DNA of 43,286 bases from CAYILR01 sp964364175. Its GTDB lineage: Bacteria > Bdellovibrionota > UBA1018. A program made the translations under genes and the position numbers. The stretch covers positions 1 through 43,286 of the forward strand of contig CAYILR010000041.1 of assembly GCA_964364175.1 (NCBI GenBank), in the 5' to 3' direction. Under the pieces are notes generated by a model. The model searched no databases and was not told the DNA's origin. It worked only from the letters and a program-made list of their open reading frames with translations. Below are positions 23,332 through 31,474 of the stretch, in pieces. Position 1 is the first letter of the stretch; the number at the start of each line of letters is the position of its first letter.

Positions 23332-24864
23332 ATGAGACGGGTACGTCAACTACTTACAGTCAGCCTGATTCTGGGGATGATTCTTGAGCCGGCGGCAGCT
23401 TTTGCGCAGACCAAGGCATGCTCCATGCAATGTCAGCCTTATTTTTCCTTGAAGGATCAGCTGAAATCAAATCCTACAATGCTCACTGATCCAGCCCAAG
23501 CATGCAAAATTCCACCTAGCCATCTATCGGTGGGTCCTCGCTGCGAAGCCATTAAAATTAACGAAACTGCACTCAAAATTAATACCCGGGTTGTTACGAT
23601 GTACGTAGTTGCATCAATCGCATGTACTCTTGCCTGTGCTGCTCAAACCGGACTCATCACTGCCGTCGCATCACCTATTCTGACACCTCTTTGCATGGGA
23701 ACCGTCATCACGTCTACAGCCGCCGACTTACAAGGATTGTCGCAATTACAAAAAGAAGCGAAGGAATCACTCAATGGGCTCAGCATGATTGCTTCTGGCG
23801 GAGCGGTAGTGAACGCGGGTGCATCCATTGCTGGTGGGTTGTCAACCAATGGTTCTAGCGGCCCATGTGGTAGCATGACTACTTCAGTTTTAGTCTCAAC
23901 AGCAAAATACGCGAGCATTCCGTCGGAAAAAACGAACATTGAAAAAAACTGCGCGACCGTCCAAAAAGAATCGTTAGTTTTGTCGGGTGTCCCTGGAATA
24001 TCAACTTGCCCAAGCGCGAATCCTGGCACAACTGCAGCACACACTACAAGTCTGACTGGAGTTGGAACATCTGGCACGCAGGGAGCAAGGGGAGCACGGT
24101 CAGGAATCAGAGGAGGTTCCGCTGAGGCCAGCCCAGGGCCCTCAGATGAACTTCAATTCAATGATGCAACAGTCGCAAGCGCAGCTACTGCTGGCTTCGA
24201 AAAAGCCGTCAATCCGAATGGCCTCAAAGAACTCTACAATAAAGCAGCTGAACTAGGAATTAACGCAAAGGATATAGAAAATAAAATTGCCAACGGAATG
24301 CCCCCTTCTGATGTGATCGCATCTCAAAATCTGGAGGATATGCCTCAAGAGTCCCAGGATGAACTTGTAAAAAACATTAAAACTTTAGAAAATCTCGCCC
24401 TCAATGGCAAACTATTCAACAACTCCGTAGTCGGCTCGACCTACGCCGCAAGCGGCGGAGGCGGAAGACCCGGCATGCTTCCTCAACTCAGACCCATGAA
24501 CGGCATGAAAACCCCAGTCGTCAGCGGCACGGCCAAGATCAACGAAATCGGCTTCAACGGTCAGGCGCAGATCGGCTCGGGAATCGACATGGGTACCAAC
24601 ATCTGGCACCCCTACTGGACCGGCACGATCTTCGACATCGTCACCCAACGCACAGCACTCTCACGCGACCGAGTCGAGCAAGTCGAATGGGCCAACCCCG
24701 CCAACAAAATGACCACCGGAAGCAATCTCGGTGTGGTTCTGCCTCAGGTGCAACAGCAACGCGCACCGGGCGCGGTCGCCGAGCAGCAACAGCAGCAAGC
24801 CCCCCCCGCAGCCAACACCGGCATCGGCAATCAGTTCGCCGACCCGAGCCAAGAGATTAAGTGA
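23332..24864 (+). CDS. Paralog C: secreted/membrane Cys-containing Ala-rich protein of the IWH family
   Basis: The 510-residue protein is preceded by GGGGGA and has a signal peptide (LLTVSLILGMILEPAAAFAQ), then CSMQCQPYF (30-38, CxxxC-x-PYF), VGPRCEAIKINETALKINTR (nearly identical in B), a hydrophobic helix with CTLAC, a variable middle with KNCATVQ...STCPSA, AATAGFEK.....LGINAKDIENKI..MPPSDVI, a Gly-rich stretch, and NIWHPYWTGTIFDIVT followed by RDRVEQVEWANPANKM. It ends in a Gln/Pro tail (EQQQQQAPPA). The first 1.1 kb is AT-richer than the last 440 nt, and the shift near 24420 coincides with the start of the conserved C-terminal module. The putative outer-membrane gene follows 46 nt later and may be cotranscribed. 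Function is unknown. Confidence 0.85.
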   Translation: MRRVRQLLTVSLILGMILEPAAAFAQTKACSMQCQPYFSLKDQLKSNPTMLTDPAQACKIPPSHLSVGPRCEAIKINETALKINTRVVTMYVVASIACTLACAAQTGLITAVASPILTPLCMGTVITSTAADLQGLSQLQKEAKESLNGLSMIASGGAVVNAGASIAGGLSTNGSSGPCGSMTTSVLVSTAKYASIPSEKTNIEKNCATVQKESLVLSGVPGISTCPSANPGTTAAHTTSLTGVGTSGTQGARGARSGIRGGSAEASPGPSDELQFNDATVASAATAGFEKAVNPNGLKELYNKAAELGINAKDIENKIANGMPPSDVIASQNLEDMPQESQDELVKNIKTLENLALNGKLFNNSVVGSTYAASGGGGRPGMLPQLRPMNGMKTPVVSGTAKINEIGFNGQAQIGSGIDMGTNIWHPYWTGTIFDIVTQRTALSRDRVEQVEWANPANKMTTGSNLGVVLPQVQQQRAPGAVAEQQQQQAPPAANTGIGNQFADPSQEIK

Positions 24865-24909
24865 CCGCACCCTCGCAATAAATATTTTCTGTGTGTAAAC
24901 TCAAACTAA

Positions 24910-25839
24910 GTGAAAGGTCTTTGGATTGTCGTGCTTTTGACGGTGGTGATTTCGTCCGCTGGATCGAAGGCCCTTGCACAATCTCTGCCGTCCAATTTGC
25001 CGATCGACCCCTCTAACTTTGATATCTCCGGCATTGATCCCGCACTCATCGAACGCATAAAAAACGGCGACATGAGCGCAATCAATGATCTCAAAAACTC
25101 AGTGGGATCGTCGTTCACGGTACCTACCATCAAGGTTTCTCAAAAAATCACTTCAGGAGTAGTCAAGGCGGTGGGTCTGGCGATGGAACAAAAACCCATG
25201 GAACCCGCAACCCCTCTCGGAACCAGCCTCGGACTGAACGCAGGGATTGTCGTCACAGCCACCAAACTTCCGGCAGATTTTTTGACTTCATTGCAATCGA
25301 TGGGAATCAAATCCTCGGCCAATCTTCCCCCCGCTCTCCCCACCGCAGGAATCATCATCCAAAAAGGATTAGGGGACTCCATCGATATCGGTGGCTCTTA
25401 TTTGAAATTCAAATCTTTGTTCAAGCTCTGGAGCGCCAACGCCAAGATCGTTCTCTATCATCCGGAGGAGGGCCTGACTTGGGCCATACGGATGAATTAC
25501 ACGAGCGCCAAAGTACTCATCGTCTCCACGCAAACTTACTCTCCACAACTGATCGTTTCGCGGCAATTGGCATTCGCAGATCCTTACTTGGGAATCGGAG
25601 CTCAGTATATCCGCGGCACCATCGACATGGACATTCCCACCAAACTTCCCGACGCGGCAATTGCGCTCGGAGCCCCAAAAACCATCAAAGTCCATGGCGA
25701 CGGATCCGCCTACACCGGAAACGGATTCATCGGCATCCGCTTCGTCATCCCACGCGTGGGACTCATGCTGGGCTTCGAGGGAAGCTACAGCTTGGCCAAA
25801 GCACACTCGCTCGGCGTGAAGCTGGGATTATCGCTCTAG
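24910..25839 (+). CDS. Secreted protein, putative outer-membrane beta-barrel
   Basis: The 309-residue protein starts with GTG and has a signal peptide (GLWIVVLLTVVISSAGSKALAQ). The N-terminal part is polar (NFDISGIDPALIERIKNGDM). From about residue 95 onward it shows alternating short beta-type strands, such as LGTSLGLNAGIVVTAT, SIDIGGSYLKF and IGIRFVIPRVGLMLGFEG. It ends GFEGSYSLAKAHSLGVKLGLSL, a typical amphipathic last strand, although the final residue is Leu, not Phe. I read this as a small outer-membrane barrel, but I do not recognise the family. It lies directly after paralog C on the same strand and could be the outer-membrane partner of the array. Confidence 0.65.
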   Translation: MKGLWIVVLLTVVISSAGSKALAQSLPSNLPIDPSNFDISGIDPALIERIKNGDMSAINDLKNSVGSSFTVPTIKVSQKITSGVVKAVGLAMEQKPMEPATPLGTSLGLNAGIVVTATKLPADFLTSLQSMGIKSSANLPPALPTAGIIIQKGLGDSIDIGGSYLKFKSLFKLWSANAKIVLYHPEEGLTWAIRMNYTSAKVLIVSTQTYSPQLIVSRQLAFADPYLGIGAQYIRGTIDMDIPTKLPDAAIALGAPKTIKVHGDGSAYTGNGFIGIRFVIPRVGLMLGFEGSYSLAKAHSLGVKLGLSL

Positions 25840-25846
25840 CATCGGG

Positions 25847-25992
25847 ACCTGCTCACGATTGGAAATCCTTCGCAAGCTGCGGGTATCGGGGAACGCGCAT
25901 CCTGCGCTTGTTCGCGCCCTCCGGGCTGCGTCATCCTGACGCGAAGAATCCCCGAATACCGCACTTGCTACGGTTCCCAATCGTGAGCAGGT
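25847..25992. mobile_element. Palindromic element (core family II) after the barrel gene
   Basis: About 146 bp with arms beginning ACCTGCTCACGATTGG on both sides, continuing imperfectly through GCAAG..TGCGG and TCGGGGA. The GC-rich core on the minus strand (TTCTTCGCG, then CGCAGCCCGGAGGGCGCG) matches the core of the 4053-4206 element although the arms differ. No flanking TA is visible. It starts 7 nt after the stop codon and may act as a terminator. Confidence 0.7.
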
Positions 25993-26016
25993 TCTCAATC
26001 TCATCCTGATCATGCA

Positions 26017-26150
26017 GCACCTGATTAAGGGATTTTCTCATGATGAACCGGGGGCTCCACGCAAGCGGATGCGTCCCTACGAAGTAGGGTGCGTGCGAGG
26101 CACGGAAGCCGTGCCCCCGCGGCATCATGAGAAAATCCCCCATCAGGTGC
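26017..26150. mobile_element. Second palindromic element before the pyk 3' end
   Basis: About 134 bp with arms GCACCTGAT followed by GGGATTTTCTCATGATG, present on both sides in inverted orientation. Inside are two smaller hairpins (CCCTAC-GAA-GTAGGG and GGCACGG-AA-CCGTGCC type). Its core differs from the other elements. It lies between the convergent barrel gene and pyk, in tandem with the previous element, so the 321-nt intergenic space consists almost entirely of palindromes. Confidence 0.7.
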
Positions 26151-26159
26151 CCTTATGGG

Positions 26160-27620
26160 TCAGCGAGATTCAACCACACCCACGCGATGCACCTTGATCA
26201 TATTGGTGGTGCCTCTGCGCAAAGTAGGAATCCCCGCCGTCACGACGATCGTATCGGTCAGTTGAACCCAGCCGGCATCCATCAGCGGCTTCTCGATCAA
26301 ATGGAAGAAATCATCCGTGGGCTCAATCTTCGGAATGAGAATCCCCTGCACTCCCCAATGAAACGCAAGTTTGCGAAGATTAGCCTCGTTCTCCATGATC
26401 GCCACAATCGGGCGGTCCGGGCGAAACTTAGAAAGCGATCGAGCCGCCATCCCCGAATGAGTCACGCACGCAATGACAGCAGCCCCCACATGAGTCGCGA
26501 TCCGCGATGCACTGAACTCAATCGACTCAACGACCGAGCCCGGCATCGGCAAAATCTCTCGCCGAGTCGAAAACGCTTCCCGATTCCGCTCTGCCTCAAG
26601 AATAATTTTTGCCATCACCGAGACCGTCTCGATGGGATATTGCCCCGACGCCGTCTCGCCCGAAAGCATCACAGCATCCGTGCCATCAAAAACCGCATTC
26701 GCCACATCATTCGCCTCGGCCCTAGTCGGAGTGGGCGAAGAAATCATAGACTCCAGCATCTGAGTCGCCGTGATGATCGGAACCCCGAGTTCGTTGCAAT
26801 TCTTGATCAATTGTTTTTGCACCACCGGAACACGATCCGCGCCGATCTCGACTGCCATATCTCCCCGAGCAATCAATAATCCATCCGCCTCATCGATGAT
26901 TCCGTCCTGGCACTGGATCGCCTCTTCGCGCTCGATTTTTGCATAAATCAGAGGATCGAGCTGACCGTGTTTTTTGATCAGGCCTCGCAGCTCCTGAATA
27001 TCCTCAGCCTGCCTGACAAAAGACAGTGCGATCGCATCGACTCCCTGATCTAATCCAAATTTCAGGTCAGCCAGATCCTTTTCCATTAAACAAGAAATAG
27101 ATAAAGGAGTCCCCGGCAAATTCATACCCTTGTGATCGCTGAGTTTTCCGCCGATGTCGACGGCTACCACGATTTGCGTCCCCGATTTTTCAATCACAGT
27201 CGACATCACCTTGCCGTCATCGAACAAGATCCGCGCGCCGACTTTGACATCCTTTGCGATGGCCTGTGCAATCTCACTCGAGACCGGCATCGCAATTCTA
27301 TTTTTTTTTGTGGTAGTCGGAACCGTCCCACCTTCGGGGTACAGCATGAACTCATCTCCTGCCTTCGCCATCAATCCGGCGGGCCCCAGCTTCCCTATCC
27401 TCAGCTTTGGCCCCTGCAGGTCCTGCAGAATCGCAACATTCTTGCGCAAATCCCGAGCTGCAGATCGGATGTTCCGAATCAGCGAGGCATGGAACTCATG
27501 CGAGCCGTGACTGAAATTCAATCGTGCAACATCCATTCCGGCCGTGACCAGCTCCCGGATTTTCTCCGGAGATTGGCTCGTTGGACCTAAGGTGCAAACG
27601 ATCTTAACTCTTCTTGGCAT
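26160..27620 (-). CDS. pyk: Pyruvate kinase
   Basis: Pyruvate kinase converts phosphoenolpyruvate and ADP to pyruvate and ATP at the end of glycolysis. The 486-residue protein counts from ATG 27620 (MPRRVKIVCTLGPTS); the frame opens 3 codons earlier. It has MDVARLNFSHGSHEFH (about 30-45), DLQGPKLRIG, IYAKIEREEAI (active-site Lys/Glu), LLIARGDMAVEIG and ITATQMLESMISSPTPTRAE, followed by VMLSGETASG, and a C-terminal allosteric-type domain. The start overlaps the end of the coiled-coil gene by 17 nt, suggesting coupled translation. Confidence 0.96.
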   Translation of the reverse strand: MPRRVKIVCTLGPTSQSPEKIRELVTAGMDVARLNFSHGSHEFHASLIRNIRSAARDLRKNVAILQDLQGPKLRIGKLGPAGLMAKAGDEFMLYPEGGTVPTTTKKNRIAMPVSSEIAQAIAKDVKVGARILFDDGKVMSTVIEKSGTQIVVAVDIGGKLSDHKGMNLPGTPLSISCLMEKDLADLKFGLDQGVDAIALSFVRQAEDIQELRGLIKKHGQLDPLIYAKIEREEAIQCQDGIIDEADGLLIARGDMAVEIGADRVPVVQKQLIKNCNELGVPIITATQMLESMISSPTPTRAEANDVANAVFDGTDAVMLSGETASGQYPIETVSVMAKIILEAERNREAFSTRREILPMPGSVVESIEFSASRIATHVGAAVIACVTHSGMAARSLSKFRPDRPIVAIMENEANLRKLAFHWGVQGILIPKIEPTDDFFHLIEKPLMDAGWVQLTDTIVVTAGIPTLRRGTTNMIKVHRVGVVESR

Positions 27621-29646
27621 TGAGGGCACTTTGGCGTCTGACTCTCTCGATTTTGTCTTCGTATGTTTCTGTTAAAAATCTTTCTCTCTCTTTGTATTGG
27701 ACTTCTGTTTGAGCCGTTCGCTGCTCAAACGATCTCAACTGATCCTCTAGCTCGCGTTTGGTCTGTTTTTCGCTGTCGCGAATTTGCGCATCAGTCATTT
27801 TTTTCAATTCCCTGAGCTGCATACCGTAATCTTCGCGCAAATCTGCCATTTGCTTCTCGTACTGACGAACGACCTCATTATGTTTGGATGCCATTTCACG
27901 CACGGCCATGGTGTACTTGAAATTATTGTCCAACTGCTGCCCACGGATTTTCTCAGATGCATCCATCTTCACGGCCTGCAAAATCCCTTCATACTGTTTG
28001 CGCTGATCTTCAAGAGTCGTAGAGAAACTGCGATTGCTTTTTTCAGCTTGTTTTTGGAATTGCGCATCTTGCTCTGTCAGAGCTTGAACTTTTGAAGCTT
28101 CAATATCATGAACGTGCTGCAAAAACTCAACTCGATCCGCATGCGATCGCAAAGCATTCATTTGCTCCACCGCAGTCGTCTTGTACTGAGCGTCGAGCAC
28201 GGTGTCCTTCATGCGTCGAGAATATTCTTCTTGAACACTGCCAATCGCCTCTTTGGTGCGATCATCATCAGTCTGAAGCATTTTGCTGTGCGCATCCATC
28301 AGCTTGGCTTTCATATGCGCTTCAGCAGCAGGTGGAATATCATTGGGGTCGTCAGAAGTTCTCTGGCGCTGAATTTCTCTTTGCAGGAGATCAATCTGCC
28401 CGCCTTGCTCCGTATTCGAGCGAGCAAAATCTTCTTTGAAAGTTCTAGCTTGGGTAGCGAGAGCATTATCTTTTTGTCTTGCAGATTCAATCACCTGTTT
28501 TTCGAGCAATAATCCGTGATATTCCTTCTCCTTGCGATTGAGTGCTTTGACTTGGTCAGATTCTTTTTGATAGCCGAGCCGAACATCTGACTCACGCTGG
28601 TGATGCTCATTGTTTTGAGATGCAATCGTCTTGGCAAATTGCAAATCTTTCTCCATCAGATTTTTATTATTCAGCCGATTGTAGTGCCCTTCAGCCTCCT
28701 TGGAATGTTCTTTGAAATTTTCCAATTCTCGACCATACCGATCCTTCATCGACCAAATCTCGGATCGAACATCCGCATCATACTCGCGAACTGCATCGGC
28801 TTTTCCTTCAGCCTTACCTCGACCATAGGTGTCGTTATGCGTCCTGACATTGTCCAACTGACTTTGCATCAGTCGGGCTTCGTTCGCGGCTGAACGATTC
28901 ATCAAGAGAGTTTTTTTCTCAACGTCCGATGCATGCGCCTCGTTTTGCCCTTGCAACCGATGAGCATTGGAATCATCGGTCTGCATGATCATGTGCTCTC
29001 GCTCGTTGTTGAGTCCAGTTGCAATCGATTCCGCATTTTTTCTCAGCTGCATTTGCTCGGAAAGCTTGTCTTTTTCCAAATCTCGATAGGTTTTTTCAAT
29101 CGATTCACGATGGAGCTTGCTCACTTCTTTTTCTCTGGCGATCGCATCACTGACACCATCACCCAGCGAATCTTTTTGGTACTTGACTGCCTGTTCGGTT
29201 TTCATCGCGCTGCTTTCGCCCAGAGCGCGAATCCGCCTTGCGGCACTGTCGTCTTGGTCTTGAATTTTCCTGTTGAAATCCTCTGCTTGTGCTTGGTTTT
29301 GTTCTTTCAAAGCTTTGAGCTGACGATTGGCTTCATCGCCCTCAAGCCCCCCGAAACGACCAAACTTATCGTAGGTCTTATTTTTTTGATCGTCCAATTC
29401 TGATCTAAAGTAGTCTTTTTGAGATTTAAGCGCTTCTTGGTATCTTTCGCGCTGAGTTTCAAGCGCCTTTTCAGTTTCCTGGTCGTTTTCTTTGAGAGTT
29501 GACTCGTATTTGTCATGCAAGGCATCGACATGCTTTTCGTCTTTTTCGCGCACACGTTTCTTATCCACCTCATGATCACTTTCAAGATCTTGAATCGCCT
29601 GCTTGTACTGATTGTAATCAGATGTGGCTGAAGAAATGCCCGACAT
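27604..29646 (-). CDS. Very long coiled-coil protein of unknown function
   Basis: The 680-residue protein starts at ATG 29646 (MSGISSATSDYNQYKQAI) with GGAGGG 9 nt upstream; a TTG six codons earlier is also open. Almost the whole length is charged heptad-like helix rich in Glu, Lys, Gln, Asp and Arg, with no signal peptide, no membrane segment and no Cys. Small breaks (DKFGRFGGLEGDE, NDIPPAAE) may separate helical rods. This suggests a cytoplasmic filament, scaffold or tether. I do not recognise the family. It overlaps the pyk start, so it is probably cotranscribed with pyk, which may only reflect compact packing. The DsbA-gene terminator lies upstream, so it needs its own promoter in 29650-29730, where I see no strong match. 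Confidence 0.85.
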   Translation of the reverse strand: MSGISSATSDYNQYKQAIQDLESDHEVDKKRVREKDEKHVDALHDKYESTLKENDQETEKALETQRERYQEALKSQKDYFRSELDDQKNKTYDKFGRFGGLEGDEANRQLKALKEQNQAQAEDFNRKIQDQDDSAARRIRALGESSAMKTEQAVKYQKDSLGDGVSDAIAREKEVSKLHRESIEKTYRDLEKDKLSEQMQLRKNAESIATGLNNEREHMIMQTDDSNAHRLQGQNEAHASDVEKKTLLMNRSAANEARLMQSQLDNVRTHNDTYGRGKAEGKADAVREYDADVRSEIWSMKDRYGRELENFKEHSKEAEGHYNRLNNKNLMEKDLQFAKTIASQNNEHHQRESDVRLGYQKESDQVKALNRKEKEYHGLLLEKQVIESARQKDNALATQARTFKEDFARSNTEQGGQIDLLQREIQRQRTSDDPNDIPPAAEAHMKAKLMDAHSKMLQTDDDRTKEAIGSVQEEYSRRMKDTVLDAQYKTTAVEQMNALRSHADRVEFLQHVHDIEASKVQALTEQDAQFQKQAEKSNRSFSTTLEDQRKQYEGILQAVKMDASEKIRGQQLDNNFKYTMAVREMASKHNEVVRQYEKQMADLREDYGMQLRELKKMTDAQIRDSEKQTKRELEDQLRSFEQRTAQTEVQYKERERFLTETYEDKIERVRRQSALNAKKS

Positions 29647-29730
29647 GGATTCTCTACCCTCCAACCTAAACTTTATCTTTTTAGTGAAGAATAGAAAATC
29701 GGCATTATTTTCCGACCTCGTTCCTTAAAT

Positions 29731-29763
29731 AAAAAAGGCAGCCGAAGCGGCTGCCTTTTTTTG
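29731..29763 (-). terminator. Intrinsic terminator after the DsbA-like gene
   Basis: A perfect 8-bp stem GGCAGCCG/CGGCTGCC with a 3-nt loop is flanked by an A run on the left and a T run on the right, so it can work in both directions. On the minus strand it follows the DsbA-like lipoprotein gene by 27 nt and contains a CTTCGG loop. Confidence 0.92.
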
Positions 29764-29789
29764 TTTCAATCTCTCAGAATGAAATCTGA

Positions 29790-30881
29790 CTACTTCTTGG
29801 CGTCAGACAGCTCTTCGTCGATCATCTCGGCGAATGCCTCGAACGGCAGCGCCCCGGTCACAATTTGGCCGTTGACGAAGAAAGTCGGAGTCGAACGAAC
29901 TCCCAATTTCTCTCCATAAGCCAAATCTTCTTCGACCGTCTTGCGGAATTTCCCAGAGTTCAGGCACTCAGAGAATTTCTTCTTGTCGATTCCGACATCA
30001 TTGGCAAATTTTTCAAGACTTGCAGTGTCCAGTTTGTCTTGGTTTTTGAACAAAAGATCATGGTATTTCCAGAACTTATCAGCGTTCTGATCATTGATGC
30101 ACATCGAAGCCTCAGACGCAGGCTTGGCTTGTGGGTGCATCGGAAGTGGGAAGTGCTTAAATGCAACTTTCACTTTATTGCCATATTTTTTCTTGATCTC
30201 AGTCACAACATCCGCACCTCGTGCACAGAAAGGACATTGGAAATCCGAGAACTCAACGATGGTCACAGCCGCGCCATCTTTCCCAAACGCAGGCGCCTTA
30301 CCCACTTCGACCTGAGTATCCATTTTTGGTTTTTTGAAATAAACGGTAACCGGAGCACCTTTGGTCAATTTAGCCACATAAGCATTGACAGAATCTTGAC
30401 GCTTTTGGGTTTGCAGATAAGCCTTAATTCTCTCCTCAATCTGAGGATTGATTTGGCTTTCTGGAATTCGACGCTCGGTCAGAAATTTTTTGAATTCAGC
30501 GGGAGCAATTTTCTGCTCAGCTTTGACGATTTTTTTGCTGATGTAATCCTCAGTCGACATTCCGGCTTTTTTAGCTTCGGCGCCCACTAGGCGATCCACC
30601 ATGATTTTTTTGAGCTTGTCCATGCGGAGTTCATACTCACGCTTCTTGAGTTCGAAGAATTCCATTTTGTCTTCGCCCACGAGCATCTCATCCGTGATTT
30701 CTTCACCGGCGATGGTAGCTACAACTCCGGCTTTGGGCGCCTGATCTTTGAAAACCATGTTGGGTTTTGCTTTGGCTTGCTGATCTGTGCAGGCAGCCAT
30801 CACAGCAAAAATGACGAGAGCCGCAAATACGCTCCCCATGGTGTAACGGAAGTAAGTCTTTTTTCGTGTTGGATTGTTCAA
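29790..30881 (-). CDS. DsbA-family lipoprotein with SurA-like N-terminal region
   Basis: The 363-residue protein from a TTG start (AGAGGA upstream) has a lipoprotein signal peptide ending AVMAAC (Cys about residue 31), so it is anchored on the periplasmic side. Residues about 50-165 (GEEITDEMLVG...EYELRMDKLKKIMVDRLVGAEA and ...ERRIPESQINPQIEERI) resemble the helical N-terminal region of SurA/PpiC foldases. Residues about 190-360 form a DsbA/thioredoxin_4 domain with active site FSDFQCPFCARGA and the cis-Pro segment GVRSTPTFFVNGQ. It probably acts in disulfide formation or isomerisation, and could serve the Cys-containing secreted proteins nearby, which is speculation. An ATG at 30839 is an alternative start but removes the basic n-region. 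Confidence 0.85.
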   Translation of the reverse strand: MNNPTRKKTYFRYTMGSVFAALVIFAVMAACTDQQAKAKPNMVFKDQAPKAGVVATIAGEEITDEMLVGEDKMEFFELKKREYELRMDKLKKIMVDRLVGAEAKKAGMSTEDYISKKIVKAEQKIAPAEFKKFLTERRIPESQINPQIEERIKAYLQTQKRQDSVNAYVAKLTKGAPVTVYFKKPKMDTQVEVGKAPAFGKDGAAVTIVEFSDFQCPFCARGADVVTEIKKKYGNKVKVAFKHFPLPMHPQAKPASEASMCINDQNADKFWKYHDLLFKNQDKLDTASLEKFANDVGIDKKKFSECLNSGKFRKTVEEDLAYGEKLGVRSTPTFFVNGQIVTGALPFEAFAEMIDEELSDAKK

Positions 30882-30950
30882 GCAGGTTTTCCTCTTTCTG
30901 GTTACTTTTCAAAGAGCGTAGGGCAGGTCTGCGCCGCGTGCAATCTAATT

Positions 30951-31439
30951 TTACGATTTTAAAGCGGTTTCGATTTCTTTTTTCAGAGACTCGGGTTCGG
31001 TCGTTGGGGCGAATCGCTCCAAAACCTTGCCTTCTTTGCTGACCAGGAACTTCGTAAAGTTCCACTTGATCGCCTCGCTCCCCATCAACCCAGTTTTTTC
31101 CTTCTTGAGAAATTGATACAGTGGATGCGCAGTGTCGCCGTTCACATCAATCTTAGTGAAGAGTGGAAAACCGACTTTGTAATTCAAATCACAGAAGCTC
31201 TGGATTTCCTCTTCGGTCCCCGGTTCCTGCGCGCCGAATTGGTTGCAAGGAAACCCAAGAACCTCGAGGCCCTTGGATTTGTATTCGTTATAAATTTTCT
31301 GAAGGCCTTCGTACTGAGGCGTCAACCCGCATTTGCTGGCAACGTTGACGATCAACAAAACCTTCCCGTGATAGTCCTTGAGGGTGACTTCTTTTCCACC
31401 CATGGCTTTGACTGTAAAATCATGAACGCTTTGCGCCAT
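30951..31439 (-). CDS. gpx: Glutathione peroxidase family protein (Cys type)
   Basis: The 162-residue protein reduces peroxides with thiol donors. It has NVASKCGLTPQYEGLQ (peroxidatic Cys, about residue 37), LGFPCNQFGAQEPG (Gln of the catalytic tetrad and the second conserved Cys) and IKWNFTKFLV (Trp and Asn). The active site has Cys, not selenocysteine, as usual in bacteria. No signal peptide is present. The start is supported by GGGGG 5 nt before ATG. It lies upstream of the DsbA-like gene on the same strand, which may form a redox pair with it. Confidence 0.94.
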   Translation of the reverse strand: MAQSVHDFTVKAMGGKEVTLKDYHGKVLLIVNVASKCGLTPQYEGLQKIYNEYKSKGLEVLGFPCNQFGAQEPGTEEEIQSFCDLNYKVGFPLFTKIDVNGDTAHPLYQFLKKEKTGLMGSEAIKWNFTKFLVSKEGKVLERFAPTTEPESLKKEIETALKS

Positions 31440-31474
31440 AAAACCCCCTGTTCTCTATAGAACCGGGAGAGGTA

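Noticed and set aside
23290..23335. Riboswitch in the shared leader TCGCCGATGAG..ATACGG of paralogs B and C
   Set aside because: I looked for GEMM-type and other known aptamer cores and saw none; the leader is too short, and the similarity is better explained by gene duplication.
29660..29710. FliA-type promoter for the coiled-coil gene
   Set aside because: GCCGAT and TAAAG are both present but in the wrong order on the minus strand.
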